Assembly (NCBI RefSeq): GCF_040372805.1
Contig: NZ_BAABWJ010000003.1
Coordinates: 248,001 to 312,000 of the forward strand
Length of the DNA: 64,000 nucleotides
Direction of reading: 5' to 3'
Source: Pseudoteredinibacter isoporae_A
GTDB lineage: Bacteria > Pseudomonadota > Gammaproteobacteria > Pseudomonadales > Cellvibrionaceae
Below the pieces are notes generated by a model that worked only from the letters and a program-made list of their open reading frames with translations, was not told the origin of the DNA and did not search any database. Positions 26,838 through 35,288 of the stretch are shown here, piece after piece (position 1 is the first letter of the stretch; each line of letters starts with the position of its first letter). A program made the translations under genes and the position numbers.

Positions 26838-27260
26838 ATGCATGGAGCCTGCCGCTGCGGCCAAATCAGCTACCAAGTCAGAAACAAACCCTTGTATTCA
26901 GGCTACTGCCACTGTCATGCTTGCCAGAAAAGAAACAGCGCCCCCTGTGTCAGCGTGTTTTTAATTCAGAAAAAAGACATCGACTTTCACGGCAAAACCG
27001 ACAGCTTCCGCAGCCTGGGTGGTTCAGGCAAAGAGATGACTGAGCACCGCTGCCATGACTGTGGAGATGCCATCTACTCAGACTTAAGTGTGTTGGACAA
27101 CGTGATTGTTTGCTTGGCTGCGACCCTAAACAACCCGAACGATTTCGAGCCCGAAGGTCATCTATGGGTCAGTAGCCGCGACCCAAGGTTTGAAATCAAA
27201 GACAACCTGGAACAACAAGCCGGGCCTCCCAAGCAAATGATGCCCTATTTGGCAAAGTAA
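26838..27260 (+). CDS. GFA family (glutathione-dependent formaldehyde-activating fold) protein
   Basis: A 140-aa zinc protein of the GFA/CENP-V fold. The cysteine pattern is complete: ACRCG at the start, YCHCHACQK near residue 23, and HRCHDCGDAIY near residue 73. Family members have been linked to S-hydroxymethylglutathione formation, but most bacterial paralogues are uncharacterised. Monocistronic by spacing (124 bases after regA) and convergent with the GDT1-type gene. A second GFA gene occurs at 60293-60694. Confidence 0.88.
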   Translation: MHGACRCGQISYQVRNKPLYSGYCHCHACQKRNSAPCVSVFLIQKKDIDFHGKTDSFRSLGGSGKEMTEHRCHDCGDAIYSDLSVLDNVIVCLAATLNNPNDFEPEGHLWVSSRDPRFEIKDNLEQQAGPPKQMMPYLAK

Positions 27261-27268
27261 TCCTGAGT

Positions 27269-27541
27269 TCAGGCTCGCCAGAGGGTCCACGCCCCCACCA
27301 GGATAAATCCACCTCCGGCAATCAGGTTCAACCATTTTTCATTGAGATACTGGGATGCATACTGTCCCAGTAAAACACCGATTCCCGCGCAAGCCACCAG
27401 CGCCAGAGAAGCGCCAACAAACACAGTCCATTTATTCACTTCTTTGTCGGCGGCAAAGAGCAATGTCGCCAATTGAGTTTTATCACCCAACTCGGCCAGA
27501 AATATTGTAATAAATACGGTGGCGAAAACTTTCACATCCAC
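27269..27541 (-). CDS. TMEM165/GDT1 (UPF0016) family transporter, single-repeat form
   Basis: A 90-aa membrane protein with three hydrophobic helices and one copy of the family motif ELGDKTQLA (residues 17-25). GDT1/MneA proteins export Mn2+ (or exchange Ca2+/Mn2+) and usually have two such repeats in about 190-200 aa. A half-size form must pair with another copy, as homodimer or heterodimer. I see no yybP-ykoY riboswitch in the 116 bases upstream, which are shared with the divergent aminotransferase gene. Confidence 0.88.
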   Translation of the reverse strand: MDVKVFATVFITIFLAELGDKTQLATLLFAADKEVNKWTVFVGASLALVACAGIGVLLGQYASQYLNEKWLNLIAGGGFILVGAWTLWRA

Positions 27542-27657
27542 TATCGTCTTCCTTCCTGATGATTATCAAGGCGCTGTCCCAGCCATTGAGCTATAATGCG
27601 GCCGCCTTGACAGGCATAGCACCCAGCATAGCAACGCAATTAACAAAGGAGCCTTCC

Positions 27658-28935
27658 GTGGATCTCAATCAAGCCAGCCAAGAACAACTGCAACAGTGGC
27701 AAACGCAACTGCAGCAGGAATTTGAAAACTTTAAGACCCAAGGTTTGCAGCTGGACATTACCCGCGGCAAGCCTTCCAGTGAGCAATTGGATCTGTCCAA
27801 TCAACTGGATGGCATTCTGGCTGGCCATTATAACAGCAGCAATGGCACCGATGTGCGCAACTATGGTGGCCTTGACGGTCTACCCGAAATGAAACAGCTG
27901 GGCGCCGATATCCTGTCAGTACCCCAGGAAAGGATTCTGGTCGGCGGCAACTCCAGCCTCACCCTGATGTTCCAGGCCATGATGCAAGCCTACTTTTTTG
28001 GTTATGCTGGCCCTGAAAGCGCCTGGCAACAACAAGACAACGTGAAGTTTCTGTGTCCAGTGCCGGGATACGATCGTCACTTCGCAATTTGCGAGCACTT
28101 CGGTATCGAAATGTTGACCGTATCCATGAACGAAGACGGACCGGATATGGATCAAGTGGAAACCCTGATTAAAGCCGATCCGAGCATTAAAGGCATGTGG
28201 TGCGTCCCCAAATACTCCAACCCAACCGGTACGGTGTACAGCGCGGCCACCATCGAACGCATTGCCAAGCTTGGCCAGATTGCCGGTGAAGGCTTTCGAG
28301 TGTTTTGGGACAATGCCTATGTTTTACACGATTTAAACGCGAACGCACCGGCTTTGGCCTCGATTGCCGACTACTGCCAGCAACACGGAACCGAGGATTC
28401 GGTTCTGCAGTTCGCCTCGACCTCCAAGGTAAGCTTCGCCGGTGCTGGCGTCGCGTTTATGGCCGCAAGCCCCAACAACCTGGCAGCCTTTAAACAAACC
28501 CTGTCCATTGCCAGCATTGGTCCGGACAAGGTCAACCAACTGCGTCACGCCAAACTCTTCCCCGACTTGGCCAGCCTCAAAGCTCACATGATGAAACACG
28601 CTGATCTGTTGCGCCCACGTTTTGAGGTGGTTCTGAACCGTCTTGAAGAGGCCTTTGGAGACAACGACCTCGGCCAGTGGCAATCGGCTGCCGGGGGCTA
28701 CTTTGTTTCCTTTGATACTCGCCCAGGCCTGGCCAAACGAGTGGTCGATCTGGCTGCTGAAGCGGGAGTCAAACTCACCCCGGCCGGCGCCACCTACCCC
28801 TATGGTAGCGATCCGCAAAACAGCAATATTCGTATTGCGCCAAGCGTACCGACGGTAGACGACGTCGATCTGGCCATGCAGGTGTTCGTCTGCGCAGTAA
28901 AATTGGCCTCGGTTGAGCAGGCACTGGCCGCGTAA
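27658..28935 (+). CDS. Aspartate aminotransferase-like PLP enzyme (Asp_aminotransf, PF12897 type)
   Basis: 425 aa from the GTG at 27658, chosen because AAAGGAG lies six bases before it; the longer frame from 27559 would run into the neighbour's promoter. It is a fold-type I PLP transaminase with LDITRGKPSSEQLDLS near the N-terminus, PKYSNPTGTVYS (substrate and PLP contacts), WDNAYVLHDL and the PLP lysine in FASTSKVSFAGAG. These features fit the separate aspartate aminotransferase subgroup known from Corynebacterium rather than AspC. It would interconvert aspartate and oxaloacetate with 2-oxoglutarate/glutamate. Confidence 0.86.
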   Translation: MDLNQASQEQLQQWQTQLQQEFENFKTQGLQLDITRGKPSSEQLDLSNQLDGILAGHYNSSNGTDVRNYGGLDGLPEMKQLGADILSVPQERILVGGNSSLTLMFQAMMQAYFFGYAGPESAWQQQDNVKFLCPVPGYDRHFAICEHFGIEMLTVSMNEDGPDMDQVETLIKADPSIKGMWCVPKYSNPTGTVYSAATIERIAKLGQIAGEGFRVFWDNAYVLHDLNANAPALASIADYCQQHGTEDSVLQFASTSKVSFAGAGVAFMAASPNNLAAFKQTLSIASIGPDKVNQLRHAKLFPDLASLKAHMMKHADLLRPRFEVVLNRLEEAFGDNDLGQWQSAAGGYFVSFDTRPGLAKRVVDLAAEAGVKLTPAGATYPYGSDPQNSNIRIAPSVPTVDDVDLAMQVFVCAVKLASVEQALAA

Positions 28936-28958
28936 ACAAAGCTCTTTACCTCACTCTT

Positions 28959-28984
28959 GGGCAAGCGCGATCAGTTGCTTGCCC
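28959..28984 (+). terminator. Hairpin after the aminotransferase gene
   Basis: GGGCAAGC / GCTTGCCC with a 10-base loop, 24 bases after the stop codon. The following CCTCTCTTG is a poor T-tract, so termination is probable, not certain. Confidence 0.55.
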
Positions 28985-29094
28985 CTCTCTTGCCGAAAGC
29001 CTCTGTCAACAGCCCCACAAGCCTCAAGCGTTTCAGGGAATGTCGTCACCAAGCGTCTTAACTAAGAACACAAAAGACACGACAGGAGTGGATG

Positions 29095-30741
29095 ATGAAA
29101 CAACTTGCCAAACTGGGCCGAAAAATAACCGGCGCCGCACTGCTAAGCCTGACAGTCAGTCAAATGAGTCTCGCCGCCGAACCCCAGTTGCTACCCGAAT
29201 TCAAAGACCGTCTGGATATCTACCAAGAGGTTACCCTTAACAGCGATCTCAGCCATCTGAGCGAGAATCAAAAGAAAATGTTGGCTGTGCTGATCGACGC
29301 CTCAAAAATTATGGACGATCTCTTTTGGCAACAGGCGTTTTATCAGGATAAGGCGAGCTTTTTAGCCAGCATCAAAGACCCTAAAGCGCGCAATTTTGCC
29401 GATATTAACTACGGCCCATGGGATCGCCTGAAGGCCGATCAAGCATTTCTGAGCGGCTACAAAGCCAAAGCCCTGGGTGCTGAGTTTTATCCGCACAACA
29501 TGAGCAAAGAAGCCTTTGAAAAAGCGCAATTCGCCGACAAGGATGGGCTCTATTCTTTGGTCAAAGAGGTCAATGGAAAACTACGCTCGGTGCCATACAG
29601 TGAAGCCTACGCCAAACCACTTGCTGAAGCGGCTAAATTGTTGAACCGTGCGGCGGAATTGGCCGAAGACAAGGATTTTGCCAACTACCTTCGCCTGCGT
29701 GCTAAAGCCATCACCAGCGACGATTATCAGCCTTCGGACATCGCCTGGATGGATATGAAAAATAACCCCATCGATGTGGTTATCGGCGCAATCGAAACCT
29801 ATGAAGATCAGCTTTATGGTTATCGTGCGGCCTATGAAGCCTATGTATTGGTAAAAGATATGGGCTGGAGTAAACGCCTGGAGAAATTTGCCAGCACCTT
29901 ACCCGCTCTGCAAAAAGGCTTGCCCGTTGCCGATAAATACAAGCAAGAGATCCCCGGCAGCAATGCTGACCTGAACGCCTACGATGTCATTTACTACGCC
30001 GGCCATTCGAATGCGGGTGGTAAAACCATCGCGATTAACCTGCCCAATGATGAAGAAGTTCAACTGTCTAAAGGCACCCGTCGCCTGCAATTAAAAAACG
30101 CCATGCGGGCCAAGTTCGATTACACCCTGAAGCCAATTGCCGAAGTATTGATTGTTCCCGAGCAACGCAAACACATCACCTTTAATGCGTTCTTCAGCAA
30201 CACCATGTTTCATGAAGTTGCTCACGGCTTGGGGATTAAAAACACCATCAATGGTAAAGGCACTGTTCGCCAGGCCTTGAAGGAACACGCCTCCGCTTTG
30301 GAAGAAGGCAAGGCCGACATTCTCGGCCTGTACATGGTCAGCCAACTGCTCAAGGACGGCACCATTACGGAAGGCCAGCTGGAAGACTACTACACCACCT
30401 TCCTCGCGGGCATCTTCCGTTCGGTTCGCTTCGGAGCCAGTTCTGCACACGGAAAAGCCAACATGATTCGCTTCAATTATTTTGAAGAAAAAGGGGCGTT
30501 CTTCCGCAACGACAAAGGCCAGTACGGTGTGAACATGGACAATATGAGCAAGGCCATGGCGTCTTTGTCTGAACTCATTTTGCGATTACAAGGTGAAGGC
30601 GACTATCAAGGTGTTGGTAAACTGTTCGAAGAAAAAGGCAATATTGGAGACGGTCTAGCAGCTGATTTGGCTCGTTTACAACAGGCCAACATTCCGGTGG
30701 ATATCACCTTTAAGCAAGGCAAGCAGGTCCTCGGACTGTAA
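29095..30741 (+). CDS. Exported zinc peptidase, dipeptidyl-peptidase III (M49)-like
   Basis: 548 aa from the second of two adjacent ATGs, which is spaced best from AGGAG. A Sec signal peptide (ending near SLAAEP) targets it to the periplasm. The zinc site is HEVAHGLG (near residue 373), with EEGKAD about 50 residues later supplying the third ligand, the order seen in DPP III. The family's usual hexapeptide HExxGH is replaced here by a standard HExxH, as in the bacterial M49-like 'Zn-dependent hydrolase' group. It is a single gene closed by a shared terminator. Likely role: removal of dipeptides from periplasmic peptides; not proven for this subgroup. Confidence 0.78.
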   Translation: MKQLAKLGRKITGAALLSLTVSQMSLAAEPQLLPEFKDRLDIYQEVTLNSDLSHLSENQKKMLAVLIDASKIMDDLFWQQAFYQDKASFLASIKDPKARNFADINYGPWDRLKADQAFLSGYKAKALGAEFYPHNMSKEAFEKAQFADKDGLYSLVKEVNGKLRSVPYSEAYAKPLAEAAKLLNRAAELAEDKDFANYLRLRAKAITSDDYQPSDIAWMDMKNNPIDVVIGAIETYEDQLYGYRAAYEAYVLVKDMGWSKRLEKFASTLPALQKGLPVADKYKQEIPGSNADLNAYDVIYYAGHSNAGGKTIAINLPNDEEVQLSKGTRRLQLKNAMRAKFDYTLKPIAEVLIVPEQRKHITFNAFFSNTMFHEVAHGLGIKNTINGKGTVRQALKEHASALEEGKADILGLYMVSQLLKDGTITEGQLEDYYTTFLAGIFRSVRFGASSAHGKANMIRFNYFEEKGAFFRNDKGQYGVNMDNMSKAMASLSELILRLQGEGDYQGVGKLFEEKGNIGDGLAADLARLQQANIPVDITFKQGKQVLGL

Positions 30742-30745
30742 CGTC

Positions 30746-30784
30746 AAAAAGGTCAGGGAGGTTTCTCTCCCTGACCAAGTTTTT
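30746..30784. terminator. Bidirectional terminator between the M49-like gene and fadH
   Basis: A 10-bp stem GGTCAGGGAG / CTCCCTGACC (30751-30760 and 30767-30776) with A5 to the left and TTTT to the right serves both convergent genes. On the right it runs into the fadH stop codon. Confidence 0.88.
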
Positions 30785-32924
30785 AAATCACCGCGGCTAA
30801 CTCACAGCCCTGTTTTATCGCCCGCTTAGCATCGATTTCCTGGGCTAACTCCGCACCTCCAATCAGATGTAGATTCTTAACATTCGCCTTAAGCTCTCCA
30901 TACAGGCGATTGTCGGACTCCTGCCCCGCGCAGATAATAATGGTATCCACGGCTAAAGATTGAAGATCGCCGTTGCACAAAATATGCAAACCGTCTTCAT
31001 CGGCACGAAGGTATTCAACCCCTGCCAACATTTTGATGCCTCGTCGCTTTAGACTCAGGCGATGACTCCAACCAGTGGTGGGGGCCAGACTTTTTCCAAA
31101 CCCCGTCGACTTCCTCTGCAACAAAAAGATCTCTCGACCGGAGGTTTCGATGGTGGGAATGATCCCAGCGACCCCACCGCGAGGATGGTTGTCAAAATCG
31201 ATTCCCCATTCTTTGGCGAAAACCTTGATGTCCAGCGCCGCCGATGTTCCAGCATGGCTCACGAGTTCAGCCACATCAAAACCGATACCACCCGCACCGA
31301 TGATTGCGACTTTCTCGCCGATGGCTTTTTTTCCTAAAATAGCATCATGATAGCTAAGAATTTTATCGCTCAGGACTGGATTGTCTATGCCCTCTATTTC
31401 CGGAACTCGGGCTTTAATTCCAGTTGCAACGACAATCTCATCCCAGTGGCCTTGATTGAGTAGCTCTATATCCACCTGGCAATTGAGTCGTAGCTCAACC
31501 TTGTGCACAGTCAGCATGGTTTGGTAATAGCGAATGGTTTCAGCGAATTCCTCTTTACCTGGAATACGTCTTGCGAGCTGGAAGTGCCCCCCTATTTCCG
31601 AACCGGCTTCAAACAGAGTGACGTTATGCCCACGCATGGCTGCCGTGGTGGCAAACGCTAACCCCGCAGGACCGGCACCAACCACCGCAATACGCTTCGC
31701 TACGCTCACGGGCGTATAGTTCAGCAAGGTTTCATGGCAAGCTCTTGGGTTCACCAGGCAGCTGACCGTTTTCCCTTGAAAGACATGATCCAGACACGCT
31801 TGATTGCAGGCGATGCAGGTATTAATTTCGTCTTCCCGTTGCTCATAAGCCTTCACAACAAATTCAGGATCAGCCAACATGGGGCGCCCCATGGAAACGA
31901 TATCGGCGTGTTCATCCAACAAAACCTGTTCAGCAACATCGGGCATATTGATGCGATTGCTGGTGATGAGTGGCACCGATACTTCTTTTCGCAATTTGCC
32001 GGTAACTTGGGCAAAGGCAGCTCTGGGCACTCGCGTTGATATCGTCGGCACTTGGGCTTCGTGCCAGGTAAAGTGGGTACTTAAAATATTCACACCGGCA
32101 ACTTCCAAAGCCCGGCCCAGTTCCACCACTTCGTTCCAACTTAAACCGTCTTCGATCATTTCCATCGCAGGGATTCGAAAAATAACAATAAACTCAGGAC
32201 CCACCGCTGCTCGAATTTGGCGAATGATTTCCAGCGAAAACCTCATTCGATTCTCGAAACTGCCTCCCCACTGATCCTCTCGATGATTGGTTCGCTCCGA
32301 CAAAAAGGTGTTTAACAGATAACCCGCCGAACCAATCACCTCAACACCGTCATAGCCCGCCTGTTTTGCCAGTTCGGTGGTATTCACGAAATCGCCGATC
32401 GTACGGTGAATATCCTCTTCGTCCATTTCTCGTGGTGTATAAGGGTTGATATACGACTTAACCGGAGACGGAGCCACTTGTTTTTCCGTCATGGCATAAC
32501 GACCCGCATGGAGAATTTGCAAACAGATCTTACAATCCGCAGCTGCCGCCTTTACCGCATCAGTCACTTTTTTGTGCCCTGCGACCTGCTCGGGCAAACA
32601 AAAGGCTTCACCGGGATCGTTACTGACCGTGGATTCCGTGTTCGGAGGGGTACCGCCGGTGATGATCATCCCCACCCCTGCCCGTGCACGTTCGGCAAAA
32701 TACACCGCCTGGCGTTCCATAAAGTCGTTCTTGGGCGCTTCTTCAGATAACAAACCGTGTTTTCGACCGTATCCAGTACTGCCAGCATGTTCCAAACCCG
32801 TGTGCATGGACCCCATTAATACGCGGTTCTTAATTTGAGTGAAGCCCAGATCCAGAGCTTGAAACAAACGGGGGTACTTGGGATGAGCGGACTTGGGATG
32901 AGGGTACTTGGGGGAAACAGACAT
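30783..32924 (-). CDS. fadH: NADPH-dependent 2,4-dienoyl-CoA reductase
   Basis: FadH reduces 2,4-dienoyl-CoA to 3-enoyl-CoA so that unsaturated fatty acids can enter beta-oxidation. 713 aa from the ATG at 32924, which follows AAGAGG; an ATG at 32957 lacks a ribosome site. The N-terminal part is an Old-Yellow-Enzyme FMN barrel, the 4Fe-4S ligands lie in CIACNQACLDH plus a later Cys (about 368-390), and the C-terminal part has FAD and NADPH Rossmann folds (VVGAGPAGLAFA; IIGAGGIGFDVA). The first 25-30 residues are extra compared with E. coli FadH (672 aa) and carry a short repeat. A Crp/Fnr gene lies 71 bases upstream. Confidence 0.95.
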   Translation of the reverse strand: MSVSPKYPHPKSAHPKYPRLFQALDLGFTQIKNRVLMGSMHTGLEHAGSTGYGRKHGLLSEEAPKNDFMERQAVYFAERARAGVGMIITGGTPPNTESTVSNDPGEAFCLPEQVAGHKKVTDAVKAAAADCKICLQILHAGRYAMTEKQVAPSPVKSYINPYTPREMDEEDIHRTIGDFVNTTELAKQAGYDGVEVIGSAGYLLNTFLSERTNHREDQWGGSFENRMRFSLEIIRQIRAAVGPEFIVIFRIPAMEMIEDGLSWNEVVELGRALEVAGVNILSTHFTWHEAQVPTISTRVPRAAFAQVTGKLRKEVSVPLITSNRINMPDVAEQVLLDEHADIVSMGRPMLADPEFVVKAYEQREDEINTCIACNQACLDHVFQGKTVSCLVNPRACHETLLNYTPVSVAKRIAVVGAGPAGLAFATTAAMRGHNVTLFEAGSEIGGHFQLARRIPGKEEFAETIRYYQTMLTVHKVELRLNCQVDIELLNQGHWDEIVVATGIKARVPEIEGIDNPVLSDKILSYHDAILGKKAIGEKVAIIGAGGIGFDVAELVSHAGTSAALDIKVFAKEWGIDFDNHPRGGVAGIIPTIETSGREIFLLQRKSTGFGKSLAPTTGWSHRLSLKRRGIKMLAGVEYLRADEDGLHILCNGDLQSLAVDTIIICAGQESDNRLYGELKANVKNLHLIGGAELAQEIDAKRAIKQGCELAAVI
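32875..32914. repeat. 15-bp tandem repeat inside the fadH 5' end
   Basis: Units at 32875-32889 and 32890-32904 share ACTTGGGATGAG, and a third begins at 32905. On the coding strand they give Lys-Tyr-Pro-His-Pro / Lys-Ser-Ala-His-Pro / Lys-Tyr-Pro. The period is a multiple of three, so copy-number change keeps the frame. Confidence 0.75.
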
Positions 32925-32994
32925 ACCGGCCTCTTGAAGATAATTATTTTGAGGCATATTAGGGCAGGCACTGAGGCACTGTCGTTAAACTAGT

Positions 32995-33633
32995 TTAATC
33001 TCCTTCGGCTAACCACTGACGCTTGTACTTCGACAGAGCCACTGCTGAAATGCCGAGGTAAGAAGCGATGTGATACTGGGGTATGCGTTCAAGATAATCT
33101 GGGAAATTCCTGACAAATTGCAAGAAACGCTGCTTAGCCGTCATGGTCAACAATTCGGCCTCCCGACGCTCGTTTCGAATCAGCATCATCTTAAAGCTGT
33201 AATTCATCAGGCGATCCCAGCCATTGCCCGCTTGAATAATGGAGTCCAATGCCTTCAATGGTAAGCGCACCACAACACAGGGTTCGATGGTCTCGATGGA
33301 AAAGCGACAGGGTTCGTCCAAAATCAAAGCACTTAAACTGCCCACAATATAACCGTCGCCATAAAACCCTTTGTTAAGCTCTTTCCCCTCGGGAGTGGTG
33401 TAAAACAGACGCACCAGCCCCCGGCAAATATAGTGATGTTCGTGGGCAATATCACCGGCTTGGAGCAGACGTGTTTTGGGCTCTACGGTGGCCAGCTGCA
33501 AACTTGGCAACAACCCCTGCCACTCCTCCTCGGTAAGATCGCCCTGGGGCTGCAATACCGAAAACATGCTCTGCAAATAATGTTGTTGGTTTTGTTTATC
33601 TAGCGCTTTCATCGAGGCCTTAGCTGCTATCAC
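32995..33633 (-). CDS. Crp/Fnr family transcriptional regulator
   Basis: A 212-aa regulator with a cyclic-nucleotide-binding beta-roll (LLQAGDIAHEHHYICRGLVRLFY, then GKELNKGFYGDGYIVG) and a C-terminal helix-turn-helix (IPQYHIASYLGISAVALSKYKRQW). No N-terminal FNR cysteine cluster is present, so it is not an oxygen-sensing FNR. The short type with this ending is common in Bacteroidetes and marine gammaproteobacteria. It precedes fadH on the same strand by 71 bases and may control it; the effector is unknown. Confidence 0.9.
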   Translation of the reverse strand: MIAAKASMKALDKQNQQHYLQSMFSVLQPQGDLTEEEWQGLLPSLQLATVEPKTRLLQAGDIAHEHHYICRGLVRLFYTTPEGKELNKGFYGDGYIVGSLSALILDEPCRFSIETIEPCVVVRLPLKALDSIIQAGNGWDRLMNYSFKMMLIRNERREAELLTMTAKQRFLQFVRNFPDYLERIPQYHIASYLGISAVALSKYKRQWLAEGD

Positions 33634-33846
33634 ACTTTTCGCCCATTATAGTCCAGTCGAGCTAGAACGCCGTAATACGCTCGCTTGAAGCGGGAGAAAT
33701 CTCGGTATATAGCTAAACAACAGGAGGGGGGAGCTCAAACGAAATAAGTGCTGTACGAGGGGGGGATAGCGGCTTGAGAGAGAACCCGAAGGACTCTGCC
33801 GTGTTTGGCCCGAGTCCTATCGGTGGGAGACGAGAGTCCGGAAGAC

Positions 33847-34578
33847 TTAAAAGTCTTCCTCTTCATCCAGGTCGGCACCAAAGTCATCTTCAACTTTGCC
33901 GTCATTGATCAGGTATTCGCGGCGCTGCAGATAGGCATCACGAATAAAGCTGTACTTGTCACCGGAAATCGCACCTTCAGCGCCAAGCAGCGACGCGCGA
34001 GTGTCGATCAGGTCAGCGCCGTAAGCAGAGTTACGAGTAGGCACATGATCAACATGGGAAATAGGGTTTAAATAGCTGTCTGCAGGCAAGCCAACACCAT
34101 CACGCACGGTGGTTGGTCCAAGCAAAGGCAGAACCACATAAGGGCCGGACTCAACACCCCAGGCTGCCAGGGTTTGACCGAAATCTTCACCGGTCCCTTT
34201 TTCCAGTCCCATGTGCTTGGCGACATCAAAGATACCCGCCAAACCAAAGGTGGAATTGATCAACAGGCGGCCGGTATCATTACTGGCCTGACCCAGTTTG
34301 AACTGCAGCAAGCCATTGACGATATTGCCAACTTCGCCGAGATTGCTGAATACATTGCTTACACCGGTTTCTACAACATCTGGAGTCACCGCCTTGTAGC
34401 CTTTAGCAATTGGCTTAAGCACCGCGCCATCCACAGCATCGTTGAAGGCAAATACGCCTCGGTTAAAACCTTCCCATGGATCTGCGGGGTTTTTCTTTTC
34501 CTGGGCCTCTTCAGCCACTGCACCGGCAGCCAGACCCATGCTGAGCACGGCTGCAACGGCTAGTTTGCGAATTGTCAC
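33847..34578 (-). CDS. mlaA: MlaA (VacJ) family protein without a lipobox
   Basis: 243 aa from the GTG at 34578, which follows CAGGGGAAA; an ATG at 34602 would add eight residues. MlaA sits in the outer membrane and passes misplaced phospholipids to the Mla retrograde pathway. Family blocks are clear: DPWEGFNRGVFAFND, GNIVNGLLQ, INSTFGLAGIFD and the GPYVVLPLLGPTTVRD segment. Unusually, the signal peptide ends in AAGAVAEEA with no cysteine, so it should be cut by signal peptidase I, not lipidated. The C-terminus is very acidic (DLDEEEDF). mlaBCDEF are not in this window. Confidence 0.93.
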   Translation of the reverse strand: MTIRKLAVAAVLSMGLAAGAVAEEAQEKKNPADPWEGFNRGVFAFNDAVDGAVLKPIAKGYKAVTPDVVETGVSNVFSNLGEVGNIVNGLLQFKLGQASNDTGRLLINSTFGLAGIFDVAKHMGLEKGTGEDFGQTLAAWGVESGPYVVLPLLGPTTVRDGVGLPADSYLNPISHVDHVPTRNSAYGADLIDTRASLLGAEGAISGDKYSFIRDAYLQRREYLINDGKVEDDFGADLDEEEDF

Positions 34579-34746
34579 GTCATTTCCCCTGATTTTTACC
34601 ATTAAACTATTGTAGGTTGCTTAACGGCTTTGGACAATTGCAATGGCCAAGGATTCAGCTATAGCTCTAATAAGAATTGTTAATCATTAGGCAGGCCAGG
34701 CTGATCAACAAACGACCAACCTGGAAATATCGAATGGTCTTTAGAA

Positions 34747-35160
34747 TCAGTTACAACGGTAGTCGAACTGCAGATCCAGGGCATTGTTAGGGCCCACGGC
34801 GTATTTTTCGCCTTTCACTTCGAAACCCTTCGGGCATTCCAATGCAATCAACTGGAGCAATTCAAAGCGGCGCTGAGACAGAGCATCAGGGCTCTTCAAC
34901 CAATTCACCTTAACAGGGGCAACCTTCTCGACCTTTTCCTTAAACTCTTTCGAGGCAGTAGAACCTTTCTCACCACCATCAATAAGGTCATTCAACACCT
35001 TGTTGATGCCGCTGTTTTTGCCGCAAATATTGTAATCAGACATATCTTCATCATCGATATCAACGGCGTATACGCAATCTTCATCGTCCTGTTGAGCATA
35101 GGCCCAAGTCGGAAAGGCCAAAGTAAGGGCAAGTAGACTGCTGATCAAAAGAGACTTCAT
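34747..35160 (-). CDS. Exported hypothetical protein
   Basis: A 137-aa protein with a Sec signal peptide (LLISSLLALTLAFPTWAYA) and ribosome site GGAG. The mature part starts with an acidic stretch (QQDDEDC), has four cysteines (DCVYAV, NICGKN, ALECPKG and the C-terminal RCN) that could form two disulphides, and a Lys/Glu-rich middle. I do not recognise the family. It lies between mlaA and the porin gene and has its own start region just after the porin terminator. Confidence 0.72.
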   Translation of the reverse strand: MKSLLISSLLALTLAFPTWAYAQQDDEDCVYAVDIDDEDMSDYNICGKNSGINKVLNDLIDGGEKGSTASKEFKEKVEKVAPVKVNWLKSPDALSQRRFELLQLIALECPKGFEVKGEKYAVGPNNALDLQFDYRCN

Positions 35161-35213
35161 GTTGATACTCCAAGTGAAGAAAATGGAAAGGTAGGCATTG
35201 TAGCCCAGATACT

Positions 35214-35243
35214 AAAATGCCACTTGTTTCCAAGTGGCATTTT
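35214..35243 (-). terminator. Terminator of the porin gene
   Basis: A perfect 13-bp stem AAAATGCCACTTG / CAAGTGGCATTTT with loop TTTC, giving A/T tracts on both sides. It lies 45 bases after the porin stop codon. Confidence 0.9.
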
Positions 35244-35288
35244 AAATGAAGTGCCCGATATCAAATACCGGGTTGATCGCAAGCGATC

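Noticed and set aside
33840..33859. 9-bp inverted repeat GGAAGACTT/AAGTCTTCC over the mlaA stop codon
   Set aside because: It largely follows from the Glu-Glu-Asp-Phe codons; no T-tract supports a terminator.
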